Positions 32,851 to 45,000 of a stretch of 64,000 nucleotides of DNA are shown one piece after another; the first letter of the stretch is position 1; each line of letters starts with the position of its first letter. The notes under the pieces are model-generated. The model made no database searches. It saw only the letters and a program-made list of their open reading frames with translations, and was not told the origin of the DNA. The stretch is taken from the NCBI GenBank assembly GCA_963966185.1, contig CAWZYM010000114.1:1614001-1678000 (forward strand), given 5' to 3'. The DNA is from Rhabditoides inermis. Taxonomy: Eukaryota > Nematoda > Chromadorea > Rhabditida > Rhabditidae. The translations under genes were made by a program, and so were the position numbers.

Positions 32851-33045
32851 TTTTGTACGGTCTAAACACACGCACACACACGTAGCGATATCAGTTTTAT
32901 AATCAACCTGATATTTGGTGGGTTCTCCGTTTTCGCTGTAGGCGAATTATCTCTGCCCGAAGAAATGACGCAGTTCTATGAGAAAAAAAAGCACAGTGAG
33001 CGGGATGGTTTCGATTGATCCTCTTCTCTCTCACATTATGGTATA

Positions 33046-36000
33046 GAGATGAGGGGAGAGAAGGAGTGGCCATGTGACTGTTGTTCGAGTGGAGGGGGAA
33101 GGGATGAAGTGTGGTGTGCGTATGATGCCTGTCTGTCTCTCACTCGCATTATAGGGAGGTGAGGGGAGAGGGGGAGTGGCCATGTGACTGTTGTTCGAGT
33201 GGAAGGGGAAGGGATGAAGTGTGGTGTGCGTATGATGCCTGTCTGTCTCTCACTCGCATTATAGGGAGATGAGGGGAGAGGAGGAGTGGCCATGTGACTG
33301 TTGTTCGAGTGGAGGGAGAAGGGATGAAGTGTGGTGTGCGTATGATGCCTGTCTGTCTCTCACTCGCATTATAGGGAGATGAGGGGAGAGGAGGAGTGGC
33401 CATGTGACTGTTGTTCGAGTGGAGGGGGAAGGGATGAAGTGTGGTGTGCGTATGATGCCTGTCTGTCTCTCACTTGCTTTATAGGGAGATGAGGGGAGAG
33501 GAGGAGTGGCCATGTGACTGTTGTTCGAGTGGAGGGAGAAGGAATGAAGTGTGGTGTGCGTATGATGCCTGTCTGTCTCACACTCGCATTATAGGGAGAT
33601 GAGGGGAGAGGAGGAGTGGCCATGTGACTGTTGTTCGAGTGGAGGGAGAAGGGATGAAGTGTGGTGTGCGTATGATGCCTGTCTGTCTCACTCTCGCAGT
33701 ATAGGGAGATGAGGGGAGAGGAGGAGTGGCCATGTGACTGTTGTTCGAGTGGAGGGAGAAGGGATGAAGTGTGGTGTGCGTATGATGCCTGTCTGTCTCT
33801 CACTCGCATTATAGGGAGATGGGAGATGAGGGGAGAGGAGGAGTGGCCATGTGACTGTTGTTCGAGTGGAGGGAGAAGGAATGAAGTGTGGTGTGCGTAT
33901 GATGCCTGTCTCTCTCTCTCATTATAGGGAGATAAGGGGAGAGGAGGAGTGGCCATGTGACTGTTGTTCGAGTGGAGGGGGAAGGGATGAAGTGTGGTGT
34001 GCGTATGATGCCTGTCTGTCTCTCACTCGCATTATAGGGAGATGAGGGGAGAGGAGGAGTGGCCATGTGACTGTTGTTCGAGTGGAGGGAGAAGGGATGA
34101 AGTGTGGTGTGCGTATGATGCCTGTCTCTCTCTCTCATTATAGGGAGATGAGGGGAGAGGAGGAGTGGCCATGTGACTGTTGTTCGAGTGGAGGGAGAAG
34201 GGATGAAGTGTGGTGTGCGTATGATGCCTGTCTCTCTCACTCGCAGTATAGGGAGATGAGGGGAGAGGAGGAGTGGCCATGTGACTGTTGTTCGAGTGGA
34301 GGGGGAAGGAATGAAGTGTGGTGTGCGTATGATGCCTGTCTCTCTCTCTCATTATAGGGAGATGAGGGGAGAGGAGGAGTGGCCATGTGACTGTTGTTCG
34401 AGTGGAGGGAGAAGGGATGAAGTGTGGTGTGCGTTTGATGCCTGTCTCTCTCTCTCATTATAGGGAGATGAGGGGAGAGGAGGAGTGGCCATGTGACTGT
34501 TGTTCGAGTGGAGGGAGAAGGAATGAAGTGTGGTGTGCGTATGATGCCTGTCTCTCTCTCTCATTATAGGGAGATGAGGGGAGAGGAGGAGTGGCCATGT
34601 GACTGTTGTTCGAGTGGAGGGAGAAGGAATGAAGTGTGGTGTGCGTATGATGCCTGTCTCTCTCTCTCTCATTATAGGGAGATGAGGGGAGAGGAGGAGT
34701 GGCCATGTGACTGTTGTTCGAGTGGAGGGAGAAGGGATGAAGTGTGGTGTGCGTATGATGCCTGTCTCTCTCTCTCATTATAGGGAGATGAGGGGAGAGG
34801 AGGAGTGGCCATGTGACTGTTGTTCGAGTGGAGGGAGAAGGAATGAAGTGTGGTGTGCGTATGATGCCTGTCTCTTTCTCTCATTATAGGGAGATGAGGG
34901 GAGAGGAGGAGTGGCCATGTGACTGTTGTTCGAGTGGAGGGGGAAGGGATGAAGTGTGGTGTGCGTATGATGCCTGTCTGTCTCTCTCATTATAGGGAGA
35001 TAAGGGGAGAGGAGGAGTGGCCATGTGACTGTTGTTCGAGTGGAGGGAGAAGGAATGAAGTGTGGTGTGCGTATGATGCCTGTCTCTCTCTCTCATTATA
35101 GGGAGATGAGGGGAGAGGAGGAGTGGCCATGTGACTGTTGTTCGAGTGGAGGGAGAAGGAATGAAGTGTGGTGTGCGTATGATGCCTGTCTCTCTCTCTC
35201 ATTATAGGGAGATGAGGGGAGAGGAGGAGTGGCCATGTGACTGTTGTTCGAGTGGAGGGAGAAGGAATGAAATGTGGTGTGCGTATGATGCCTGTCTCTC
35301 TCTCTCATTATAGGGAGATGAGGGGAGAGGAGGAGTGGCCATGTGACTGTTGTTCGAGTGGAGGGAGAAGGGATGAAGTGTGGTGTGCGTATGATGCCTG
35401 TCTCTCACTCGCATTATAGGGAGATGAGGGGAGAGGAGGAGTGGCCATGTGACTGTTGTTCGAGTGGAGGGGGAAGGGATGAAGTGTGGTGTGCGTATGA
35501 TGCCTGTCTGTCTCTCACTTGCTTTATAGGGAGATGAGGGGAGAGGAGGAGTGGCCATGTGACTGTTGTTCGAGTGGAGGGAGAAGGAATGAAGTGTGGT
35601 GTGCGTATGATGCCTGTCTGTCTCACACTCGCATTATAGGGAGATGAGGGGAGAGGAGGAGTGGCCATGTGACTGTTGTTCGAGTGGAGGGAGAAGGGAT
35701 GAAGTGTGGTGTGCGTATGATGCCTGTCTGTCTCACTCTCGCAGTATAGGGAGATGAGGGGAGAGGAGGAGTGGCCATGTGACTGTTGTTCGAGTGGAGG
35801 GAGAAGGGATGAAGTGTGGTGTGCGTATGATGCCTGTCTGTCTCTCACTCGCATTATAGGGAGATGGGAGATGAGGGGAGAGGAGGAGTGGCCATGTGAC
35901 TGTTGTTCGAGTGGAGGGAGAAGGAATGAAGTGTGGTGTGCGTATGATGCCTGTCTCTCTCTCTCATTATAGGGAGATAAGGGGAGAGGAGGAGTGGCCA

Positions 36001-39000
36001 TGTGACTGTTGTTCGAGTGGAGGGGGAAGGGATGAAGTGTGGTGTGCGTATGATGCCTGTCTGTCTCTCACTCGCATTATAGGGAGATGAGGGGAGAGGA
36101 GGAGTGGCCATGTGACTGTTGTTCGAGTGGAGGGAGAAGGGATGAAGTGTGGTGTGCGTATGATGCCTGTCTCTCTCTCTCATTATAGGGAGATGAGGGG
36201 AGAGGAGGAGTGGCCATGTGACTGTTGTTCGAGTGGAGGGAGAAGGGATGAAGTGTGGTGTGCGTATGATGCCTGTCTCTCTCTCATTATAGGGAGATGA
36301 GGGGAGAGGAGGAGTGGCCATGTGACTGTTGTTCGAGTGGAGGGAGAAGGAATGAAGTGTGGTGTGCGTATGATGCCTGTCTCTCTCTCTCATTATAGGG
36401 AGATGAGGGGAGAGGAGGAGTGGCCATGTGACTGTTGTTCGAGTGGAGGGAGAAGGAATGAAGTGTGGTGTGCGTATGATGCCTGTCTCTCTCTCTCATT
36501 ATAGGGAGATGAGGGGAGAGGAGGAGTGGCCATGTGACTGTTGTTCGAGTGGAGGGAGAAGGGATGAAGTGTGGTGTGCGTATGATGCCTGTCTCTCTCT
36601 CTCATTATAGGGAGATGAGGGGAGAGGAGGAGTGGCCATGTGACTGTTGTTCGAGTGGAGGGAGAAGGAATGAAGTGTGGTGTGCGTATGATGCCTGTCT
36701 CTCTCTCTCATTATAGGGAGATGAGGGGAGAGGAGGAGTGGCCATGTGACTGTTGTTCGAGTGGAGGGAGAAGGAATGAAGTGTGGTGTGCGTATGATGC
36801 CTGTCTCTCTCTCTCATTATAGGGAGATGAGGGGAGAGGAGGAGTGGCCATGTGACTGTTGTTCGAGTGGAGGGAGAAGGGATGAAGTGTGGTGTGCGTA
36901 TGATGCCTGTCTCTCTCTCTCATTATAGGGAGATGAGGGGAGAGGAGGAGTGGCCATGTGACTGTTGTTCGAGTGGAGGGAGAAGGAATGAAGTGTGGTG
37001 TGCGTATGATGCCTGTCTCTTTCTCTCATTATAGGGAGATGAGGGGAGAGGAGGAGTGGCCATGTGACTGTTGTTCGAGTGGAGGGGGAAGGGATGAAGT
37101 GTGGTGTGCGTATGATGCCTGTCTGTCTCTCTCATTATAGGGAGATAAGGGGAGAGGAGGAGTGGCCATGTGACTGTTGTTCGAGTGGAGGGAGAAGGAA
37201 TGAAGTGTGGTGTGCGTATGATGCCTGTCTCTCTCTCTCATTATAGGGAGATGAGGGGAGAGGAGGAGTGGCCATGTGACTGTTGTTCGAGTGGAGGGAG
37301 AAGGAATGAAGTGTGGTGTGCGTATGATGCCTGTCTCTCTCTCTCATTATAGGGAGATGAGGGGAGAGGAGGAGTGGCCATGTGACTGTTGTTCGAGTGG
37401 AGGGAGAAGGAATGAAATGTGGTGTGCGTATGATGCCTGTCTCTCTCTCTCATTATAGGGAGATGAGGGGAGAGGAGGAGTGGCCATGTGACTGTTGTTC
37501 GAGTGGAGGGAGAAGGGATGAAGTGTGGTGTGCGTATGATGCCTGTCTCTCACTCGCATTATAGGGAGATGAGGGGAGAGGAGGAGTGGCCATGTGACTG
37601 TTGTTCGAGTGGAGGGAGAAGGAATGAAGTGTGGTGTGCGTATGATGCCTGTCTCTCTCTCATTATAGGGAGATGAGGGGAGAGGAGGAGTGGCCATGTG
37701 ACTGTTGTTCGAGTGGAGGGAGAAGGAATGAAGTGTGGTGTGCGTATGATGCCTGTCTCTCTCTCTCATTATAGGGAGATGAGGGGAGAGGAGGAGTGGC
37801 CATGTGACTGTTGTTCGAGTGGAGGGAGAAGGGATGAAGTGTGGTGTGCGTATGATGCCTGTCTCTCTCTCTCATTATAGGGAGATGAGGGGAGAGGAGG
37901 AGTGGCCATGTGACTGTTGTTCGAGTGGAGGGAGAAGGAATGAAGTGTGGTGTGCGTATGATGCCTGTCTGTCTCTCACTGGCAGTATAGGGAGATAAGG
38001 GGAGAGGAGGAGTGGTCATGTGACTGTTGTTCGAGTGGAGGGAGAAGGGATGAAGTGTGGTGTGCGTATGATGCCTGTCTCTCTCTCATTATAGGGAGAT
38101 GAGGGGAGAGGAGGAGTGGCCATGTGACTGTTGTTCGAGTGGAGGGAGAAGGAATGAAGTGTGGTGTACGTATGATGCCTGTCTGTCTCACACTCGCAGT
38201 ATAGGGAGATAAGGGGAGAGGAGGAGTGGCCATGTGACTGTTGTTCGAGTGGAGGGAGAAGGAATGAAGTGTGGTGTGCGTATGATGCCTGTCTCTCTCT
38301 CTCATTATAGGGAGATGAGGGGAGAGGAGGAGTGGCCATGTGACTGTTGTTCGAGTGGAGGGAGAAGGAATGAAGTGTGGTGTGCGTATGATGCCTGTCT
38401 CTCTCTCTCTCATTATAGGGAGATGAGGGGAGAGGAGGAGTGGCCATGTGACTGTTGTTCGAGTGGAGGGAGAAGGGATGAAGTGTGGTGTGCGTATGAT
38501 GCCTGTCTCTCTCTCTCATTATAGGGAGATGAGGGGAGAGGAGGAGTGGCCATGTGACTGTTGTTCGAGTGGAGGGAGAAGGAATGAAGTGTGGTGTACG
38601 TATGATGCCTGTCTGTCTCACACTCGCAGTATAGGGAGATGAGGGGAGAGGAGGAGTGGCCATGTGACTGTTGTTCGAGTGGAGGGAGAAGGGATGAAGT
38701 GTGGTGTGCGTATGATGCCTGTCTCTCTCTCTCATTATAGGGAGATGAGGGAAGAGGAGGAGTGGCCATGTGACTGTTGTTCGAGTGGAGGGGGAAGGGA
38801 TGAAGTGTGGTGTGCGTATGATGCCTGTCTGTCTCTCACTTGCTTTATAGGGAGATGAGGGGAGAGGAGGAGTGGCCATGTGACTGTTGTTCGAGTGGAG
38901 GGAGAAGGGATGAAGTGTGGTGTGCGTATGATGCCTGTCTGTCTCACACTCGCAGTATAGGGAGATGAGGGGAGAGGAGGAGTGGCCATGTGACTGTTGT

Positions 39001-42000
39001 TCGAGTGGAGGGGGAAGGGATGAAGTGTGGTGTGCGTATGATGCCTGTCTCTCTCTCTCATTATAGGGAGATGAGGGGAGAGGAGGAGTGGCCATGTGAC
39101 TGTTGTTCGAGTGGAGGGAGAAGGGATGAAGTGTGGTGTGCGTATGATGCCTGTCTGTCTCACACTCGCAGTATAGGGAGATGAGGGGAGAGGAGGAGTG
39201 GCCATGTGACTGTTGTTCGAGTGGAGGGGGAAGGGATGAAGTGTGGTGTGCGTATGATGCCTGTCTCTCTCTCTCATTATAGGGAGATGAGGGGAGAGGA
39301 GGAGTGGCCATGTGACTGTTGTTCGAGTGGAGGGAGAAGGAATGAAGTGTGGTGTGCGTATGATGCCTGTCTGTCTCTCACTTGCTTTATAGGGAGATGA
39401 GGGGAGAGGAGGAGTGGCCATGTGACTGTTGTTCGAGTGGAGGGAGAAGGAATGAAGTGTGGTGTGCGTATGATGCCTGTCTGTCTCTCACTTGCTTTAT
39501 AGGGAGATGAGGGAAGAGGAGGAGTGGCCATGTGACTGTTGTTCGAGTGGAGGGAGAAGGAATGAAGAGTGGTGTGCGTATGATGCCTGTCTGTCTCACA
39601 CTCGCAGTATAGGGAGATGAGGGGAGAGGAGGAGTGGCCATGTGACTGTTGTTCGAGTGGAGGGAGAAGGAATGAAGTGTGGTGTGCGTATGATGCCTGT
39701 CTCTCTCTCTCATTATAGGGAGATGAGGGGAGAGGAGGAGTGGCCATGTGACTGTTGTTCGAGTGGAGGGAGAAGGAATGAAGTGTGGTGTGCGTAGGAT
39801 GCCTGTCTGTCTCACACTCGCAGTATAGGGAGATGAGGGGAGAGGAGGAGTGGCCATGTGACTGTTGTTCGAGTGGAGGGAGAAGGAATGAAGTGTGGTG
39901 TGCGTATGATGCCTGTCTGTCTCTCACTTGCTTTATAGGGAGAGGAGTGGCCATGTGACTGTTGTTCGAGTGGAGGGAGAAGGAATGAAGTGTGGTGTGC
40001 GTATGATGCCTGTCTGTCTCTCACTTGCTTTATAGGGAGATGAGGGGAGAGGAGGAGTGGCCATGTGACTGTTGTTCGAGTGGAGGGAGAAGGAATGAAG
40101 TGTGGTGTGCGTATGATGCCTGTCTGTCTCTCACTTGCTTTATAGGGAGATGAGGGAAGAGGAGGAGTGGCCATGTGACTGTTGTTCGAGTGGAGGGAGA
40201 AGGAATGAAGAGTGGTGTGCGTATGATGCCTGTCTGTCTCTCACTTGCTTTATAGGGAGATGAGGGAAGAGGAGGAGTGGCCATGTGACTGTTGTTCGAG
40301 TGGAGGGAGAAGGGATGAAGTGTGGTGTGCGTATGATGCCTGTCTCTCTCTCTCATTATAGGGAGATGAGGGGAGAGGAGGAGTGGCCATGTGACTGTTG
40401 TTCGAGTGGAGGGAGAAGGAATGAAGTGTGGTGTGCGTATGATGCCTGTCTCTTTCTCTCATTATAGGGAGATGAGGGGAGAGGAGGAGTGGCCATGTGA
40501 CTGTTGTTCGAGTGGAGGGGGAAGGGATGAAGTGTGGTGTGCGTATGATGCCTGTCTGTCTCTCTCATTATAGGGAGATAAGGGGAGAGGAGGAGTGGCC
40601 ATGTGACTGTTGTTCGAGTGGAGGGAGAAGGAATGAAGTGTGGTGTGCGTATGATGCCTGTCTCTCTCTCTCATTATAGGGAGATGAGGGGAGAGGAGGA
40701 GTGGCCATGTGACTGTTGTTCGAGTGGAGGGAGAAGGAATGAAGTGTGGTGTGCGTATGATGCCTGTCTCTCTCTCTCATTATAGGGAGATGAGGGGAGA
40801 GGAGGAGTGGCCATGTGACTGTTGTTCGAGTGGAGGGAGAAGGAATGAAATGTGGTGTGCGTATGATGCCTGTCTCTCTCTCTCATTATAGGGAGATGAG
40901 GGGAGAGGAGGAGTGGCCATGTGACTGTTGTTCGAGTGGAGGGAGAAGGGATGAAGTGTGGTGTGCGTATGATGCCTGTCTCTCACTCGCATTATAGGGA
41001 GATGAGGGGAGAGGAGGAGTGGCCATGTGACTGTTGTTCGAGTGGAGGGGGAAGGGATGAAGTGTGGTGTGCGTATGATGCCTGTCTGTCTCTCACTTGC
41101 TTTATAGGGAGATGAGGGGAGAGGAGGAGTGGCCATGTGACTGTTGTTCGAGTGGAGGGAGAAGGAATGAAGTGTGGTGTGCGTATGATGCCTGTCTGTC
41201 TCACACTCGCATTATAGGGAGATGAGGGGAGAGGAGGAGTGGCCATGTGACTGTTGTTCGAGTGGAGGGAGAAGGGATGAAGTGTGGTGTGCGTATGATG
41301 CCTGTCTGTCTCACTCTCGCAGTATAGGGAGATGAGGGGAGAGGAGGAGTGGCCATGTGACTGTTGTTCGAGTGGAGGGAGAAGGGATGAAGTGTGGTGT
41401 GCGTATGATGCCTGTCTGTCTCTCACTCGCATTATAGGGAGATGGGAGATGAGGGGAGAGGAGGAGTGGCCATGTGACTGTTGTTCGAGTGGAGGGAGAA
41501 GGAATGAAGTGTGGTGTGCGTATGATGCCTGTCTCTCTCTCTCATTATAGGGAGATAAGGGGAGAGGAGGAGTGGCCATGTGACTGTTGTTCGAGTGGAG
41601 GGGGAAGGGATGAAGTGTGGTGTGCGTATGATGCCTGTCTGTCTCTCACTCGCATTATAGGGAGATGAGGGGAGAGGAGGAGTGGCCATGTGACTGTTGT
41701 TCGAGTGGAGGGAGAAGGGATGAAGTGTGGTGTGCGTATGATGCCTGTCTGTCTCACTCTCGCAGTATAGGGAGATGAGGGGAGAGGAGGAGTGGCCATG
41801 TGACTGTTGTTCGAGTGGAGGGAGAAGGGATGAAGTGTGGTGTGCGTATGATGCCTGTCTGTCTCTCACTCGCATTATAGGGAGATGGGAGATGAGGGGA
41901 GAGGAGGAGTGGCCATGTGACTGTTGTTCGAGTGGAGGGAGAAGGAATGAAGTGTGGTGTGCGTATGATGCCTGTCTCTCTCTCTCATTATAGGGAGATA

Positions 42001-45000
42001 AGGGGAGAGGAGGAGTGGCCATGTGACTGTTGTTCGAGTGGAGGGGGAAGGGATGAAGTGTGGTGTGCGTATGATGCCTGTCTGTCTCTCACTCGCATTA
42101 TAGGGAGATGAGGGGAGAGGAGGAGTGGCCATGTGACTGTTGTTCGAGTGGAGGGAGAAGGGATGAAGTGTGGTGTGCGTATGATGCCTGTCTCTCTCTC
42201 TCATTATAGGGAGATGAGGGGAGAGGAGGAGTGGCCATGTGACTGTTGTTCGAGTGGAGGGAGAAGGGATGAAGTGTGGTGTGCGTATGATGCCTGTCTC
42301 TCTCTCATTATAGGGAGATGAGGGGAGAGGAGGAGTGGCCATGTGACTGTTGTTCGAGTGGAGGGAGAAGGAATGAAGTGTGGTGTGCGTATGATGCCTG
42401 TCTCTCTCTCTCATTATAGGGAGATGAGGGGAGAGGAGGAGTGGCCATGTGACTGTTGTTCGAGTGGAGGGAGAAGGAATGAAGTGTGGTGTGCGTATGA
42501 TGCCTGTCTCTCTCTCTCATTATAGGGAGATGAGGGGAGAGGAGGAGTGGCCATGTGACTGTTGTTCGAGTGGAGGGAGAAGGGATGAAGTGTGGTGTGC
42601 GTATGATGCCTGTCTCTCTCTCTCATTATAGGGAGATGAGGGGAGAGGAGGAGTGGCCATGTGACTGTTGTTCGAGTGGAGGGAGAAGGAATGAAGTGTG
42701 GTGTGCGTATGATGCCTGTCTCTCTCTCTCATTATAGGGAGATGAGGGGAGAGGAGGAGTGGCCATGTGACTGTTGTTCGAGTGGAGGGAGAAGGAATGA
42801 AGTGTGGTGTGCGTATGATGCCTGTCTCTCTCTCTCATTATAGGGAGATGAGGGGAGAGGAGGAGTGGCCATGTGACTGTTGTTCGAGTGGAGGGAGAAG
42901 GGATGAAGTGTGGTGTGCGTATGATGCCTGTCTCTCTCTCTCATTATAGGGAGATGAGGGGAGAGGAGGAGTGGCCATGTGACTGTTGTTCGAGTGGAGG
43001 GAGAAGGAATGAAGTGTGGTGTGCGTATGATGCCTGTCTCTTTCTCTCATTATAGGGAGATGAGGGGAGAGGAGGAGTGGCCATGTGACTGTTGTTCGAG
43101 TGGAGGGGGAAGGGATGAAGTGTGGTGTGCGTATGATGCCTGTCTGTCTCTCTCATTATAGGGAGATAAGGGGAGAGGAGGAGTGGCCATGTGACTGTTG
43201 TTCGAGTGGAGGGAGAAGGAATGAAGTGTGGTGTGCGTATGATGCCTGTCTCTCTCTCTCATTATAGGGAGATGAGGGGAGAGGAGGAGTGGCCATGTGA
43301 CTGTTGTTCGAGTGGAGGGAGAAGGAATGAAGTGTGGTGTGCGTATGATGCCTGTCTCTCTCTCTCATTATAGGGAGATGAGGGGAGAGGAGGAGTGGCC
43401 ATGTGACTGTTGTTCGAGTGGAGGGAGAAGGAATGAAATGTGGTGTGCGTATGATGCCTGTCTCTCTCTCTCATTATAGGGAGATGAGGGGAGAGGAGGA
43501 GTGGCCATGTGACTGTTGTTCGAGTGGAGGGAGAAGGGATGAAGTGTGGTGTGCGTATGATGCCTGTCTCTCACTCGCATTATAGGGAGATGAGGGGAGA
43601 GGAGGAGTGGCCATGTGACTGTTGTTCGAGTGGAGGGAGAAGGGATGAAGTGTGGTGTGCGTATGATGCCTGTCTCTCTCTCTCATTATAGGGAGATGAG
43701 GGGAGAGGAGGAGTGGCCATGTGACTGTTGTTCGAGTGGAGGGAGAAGGGATGAAGTGTGGTGTGCGTATGATGCCTGTCTCTCTCTCATTATAGGGAGA
43801 TGAGGGGAGAGGAGGAGTGGCCATGTGACTGTTGTTCGAGTGGAGGGAGAAGGAATGAAGTGTGGTGTGCGTATGATGCCTGTCTCTCTCTCTCATTATA
43901 GGGAGATGAGGGGAGAGGAGGAGTGGCCATGTGACTGTTGTTCGAGTGGAGGGAGAAGGGATGAAGTGTGGTGTGCGTATGATGCCTGTCTCTCTCTCTC
44001 ATTATAGGGAGATGAGGGGAGAGGAGGAGTGGCCATGTGACTGTTGTTCGAGTGGAGGGAGAAGGAATGAAGTGTGGTGTGCGTATGATGCCTGTCTGTC
44101 TCTCACTGGCAGTATAGGGAGATAAGGGGAGAGGAGGAGTGGTCATGTGACTGTTGTTCGAGTGGAGGGAGAAGGGATGAAGTGTGGTGTGCGTATGATG
44201 CCTGTCTCTCTCTCTCATTATAGGGAGATGAGGGGAGAGGAGGAGTGGCCATGTGACTGTTGTTCGAGTGGAGGGAGAAGGAATGAAGTGTGGTGTACGT
44301 ATGATGCCTGTCTGTCTCACACTCGCAGTATAGGGAGATAAGGGGAGAGGAGGAGTGGCCATGTGACTGTTGTTCGAGTGGAGGGAGAAGGAATGAAGTG
44401 TGGTGTGCGTATGATGCCTGTCTCTCTCTCTCATTATAGGGAGATGAGGGGAGAGGAGGAGTGGCCATGTGACTGTTGTTCGAGTGGAGGGAGAAGGAAT
44501 GAAGTGTGGTGTGCGTATGATGCCTGTCTCTCTCTCTCTCATTATAGGGAGATGAGGGGAGAGGAGGAGTGGCCATGTGACTGTTGTTCGAGTGGAGGGA
44601 GAAGGGATGAAGTGTGGTGTGCGTATGATGCCTGTCTCTCTCTCTCATTATAGGGAGATGAGGGGAGAGGAGGAGTGGCCATGTGACTGTTGTTCGAGTG
44701 GAGGGAGAAGGAATGAAGTGTGGTGTACGTATGATGCCTGTCTGTCTCACACTCGCAGTATAGGGAGATGAGGGGAGAGGAGGAGTGGCCATGTGACTGT
44801 TGTTCGAGTGGAGGGAGAAGGGATGAAGTGTGGTGTGCGTATGATGCCTGTCTCTCTCTCATTATAGGGAGATGAGGGAAGAGGAGGAGTGGCCATGTGA
44901 CTGTTGTTCGAGTGGAGGGGGAAGGGATGAAGTGTGGTGTGCGTATGATGCCTGTCTGTCTCTCACTTGCTTTATAGGGAGATGAGGGGAGAGGAGGAGT

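Noticed and set aside
38016..39311. 431-codon open frame on the minus strand in the satellite, and dozens of 60-250-codon frames on both strands
   Set aside because: They repeat the monomer in successive frames; 106+110 bases is a multiple of three, so alternation keeps frames open. Composition is low-complexity and the same peptides appear in every unit.
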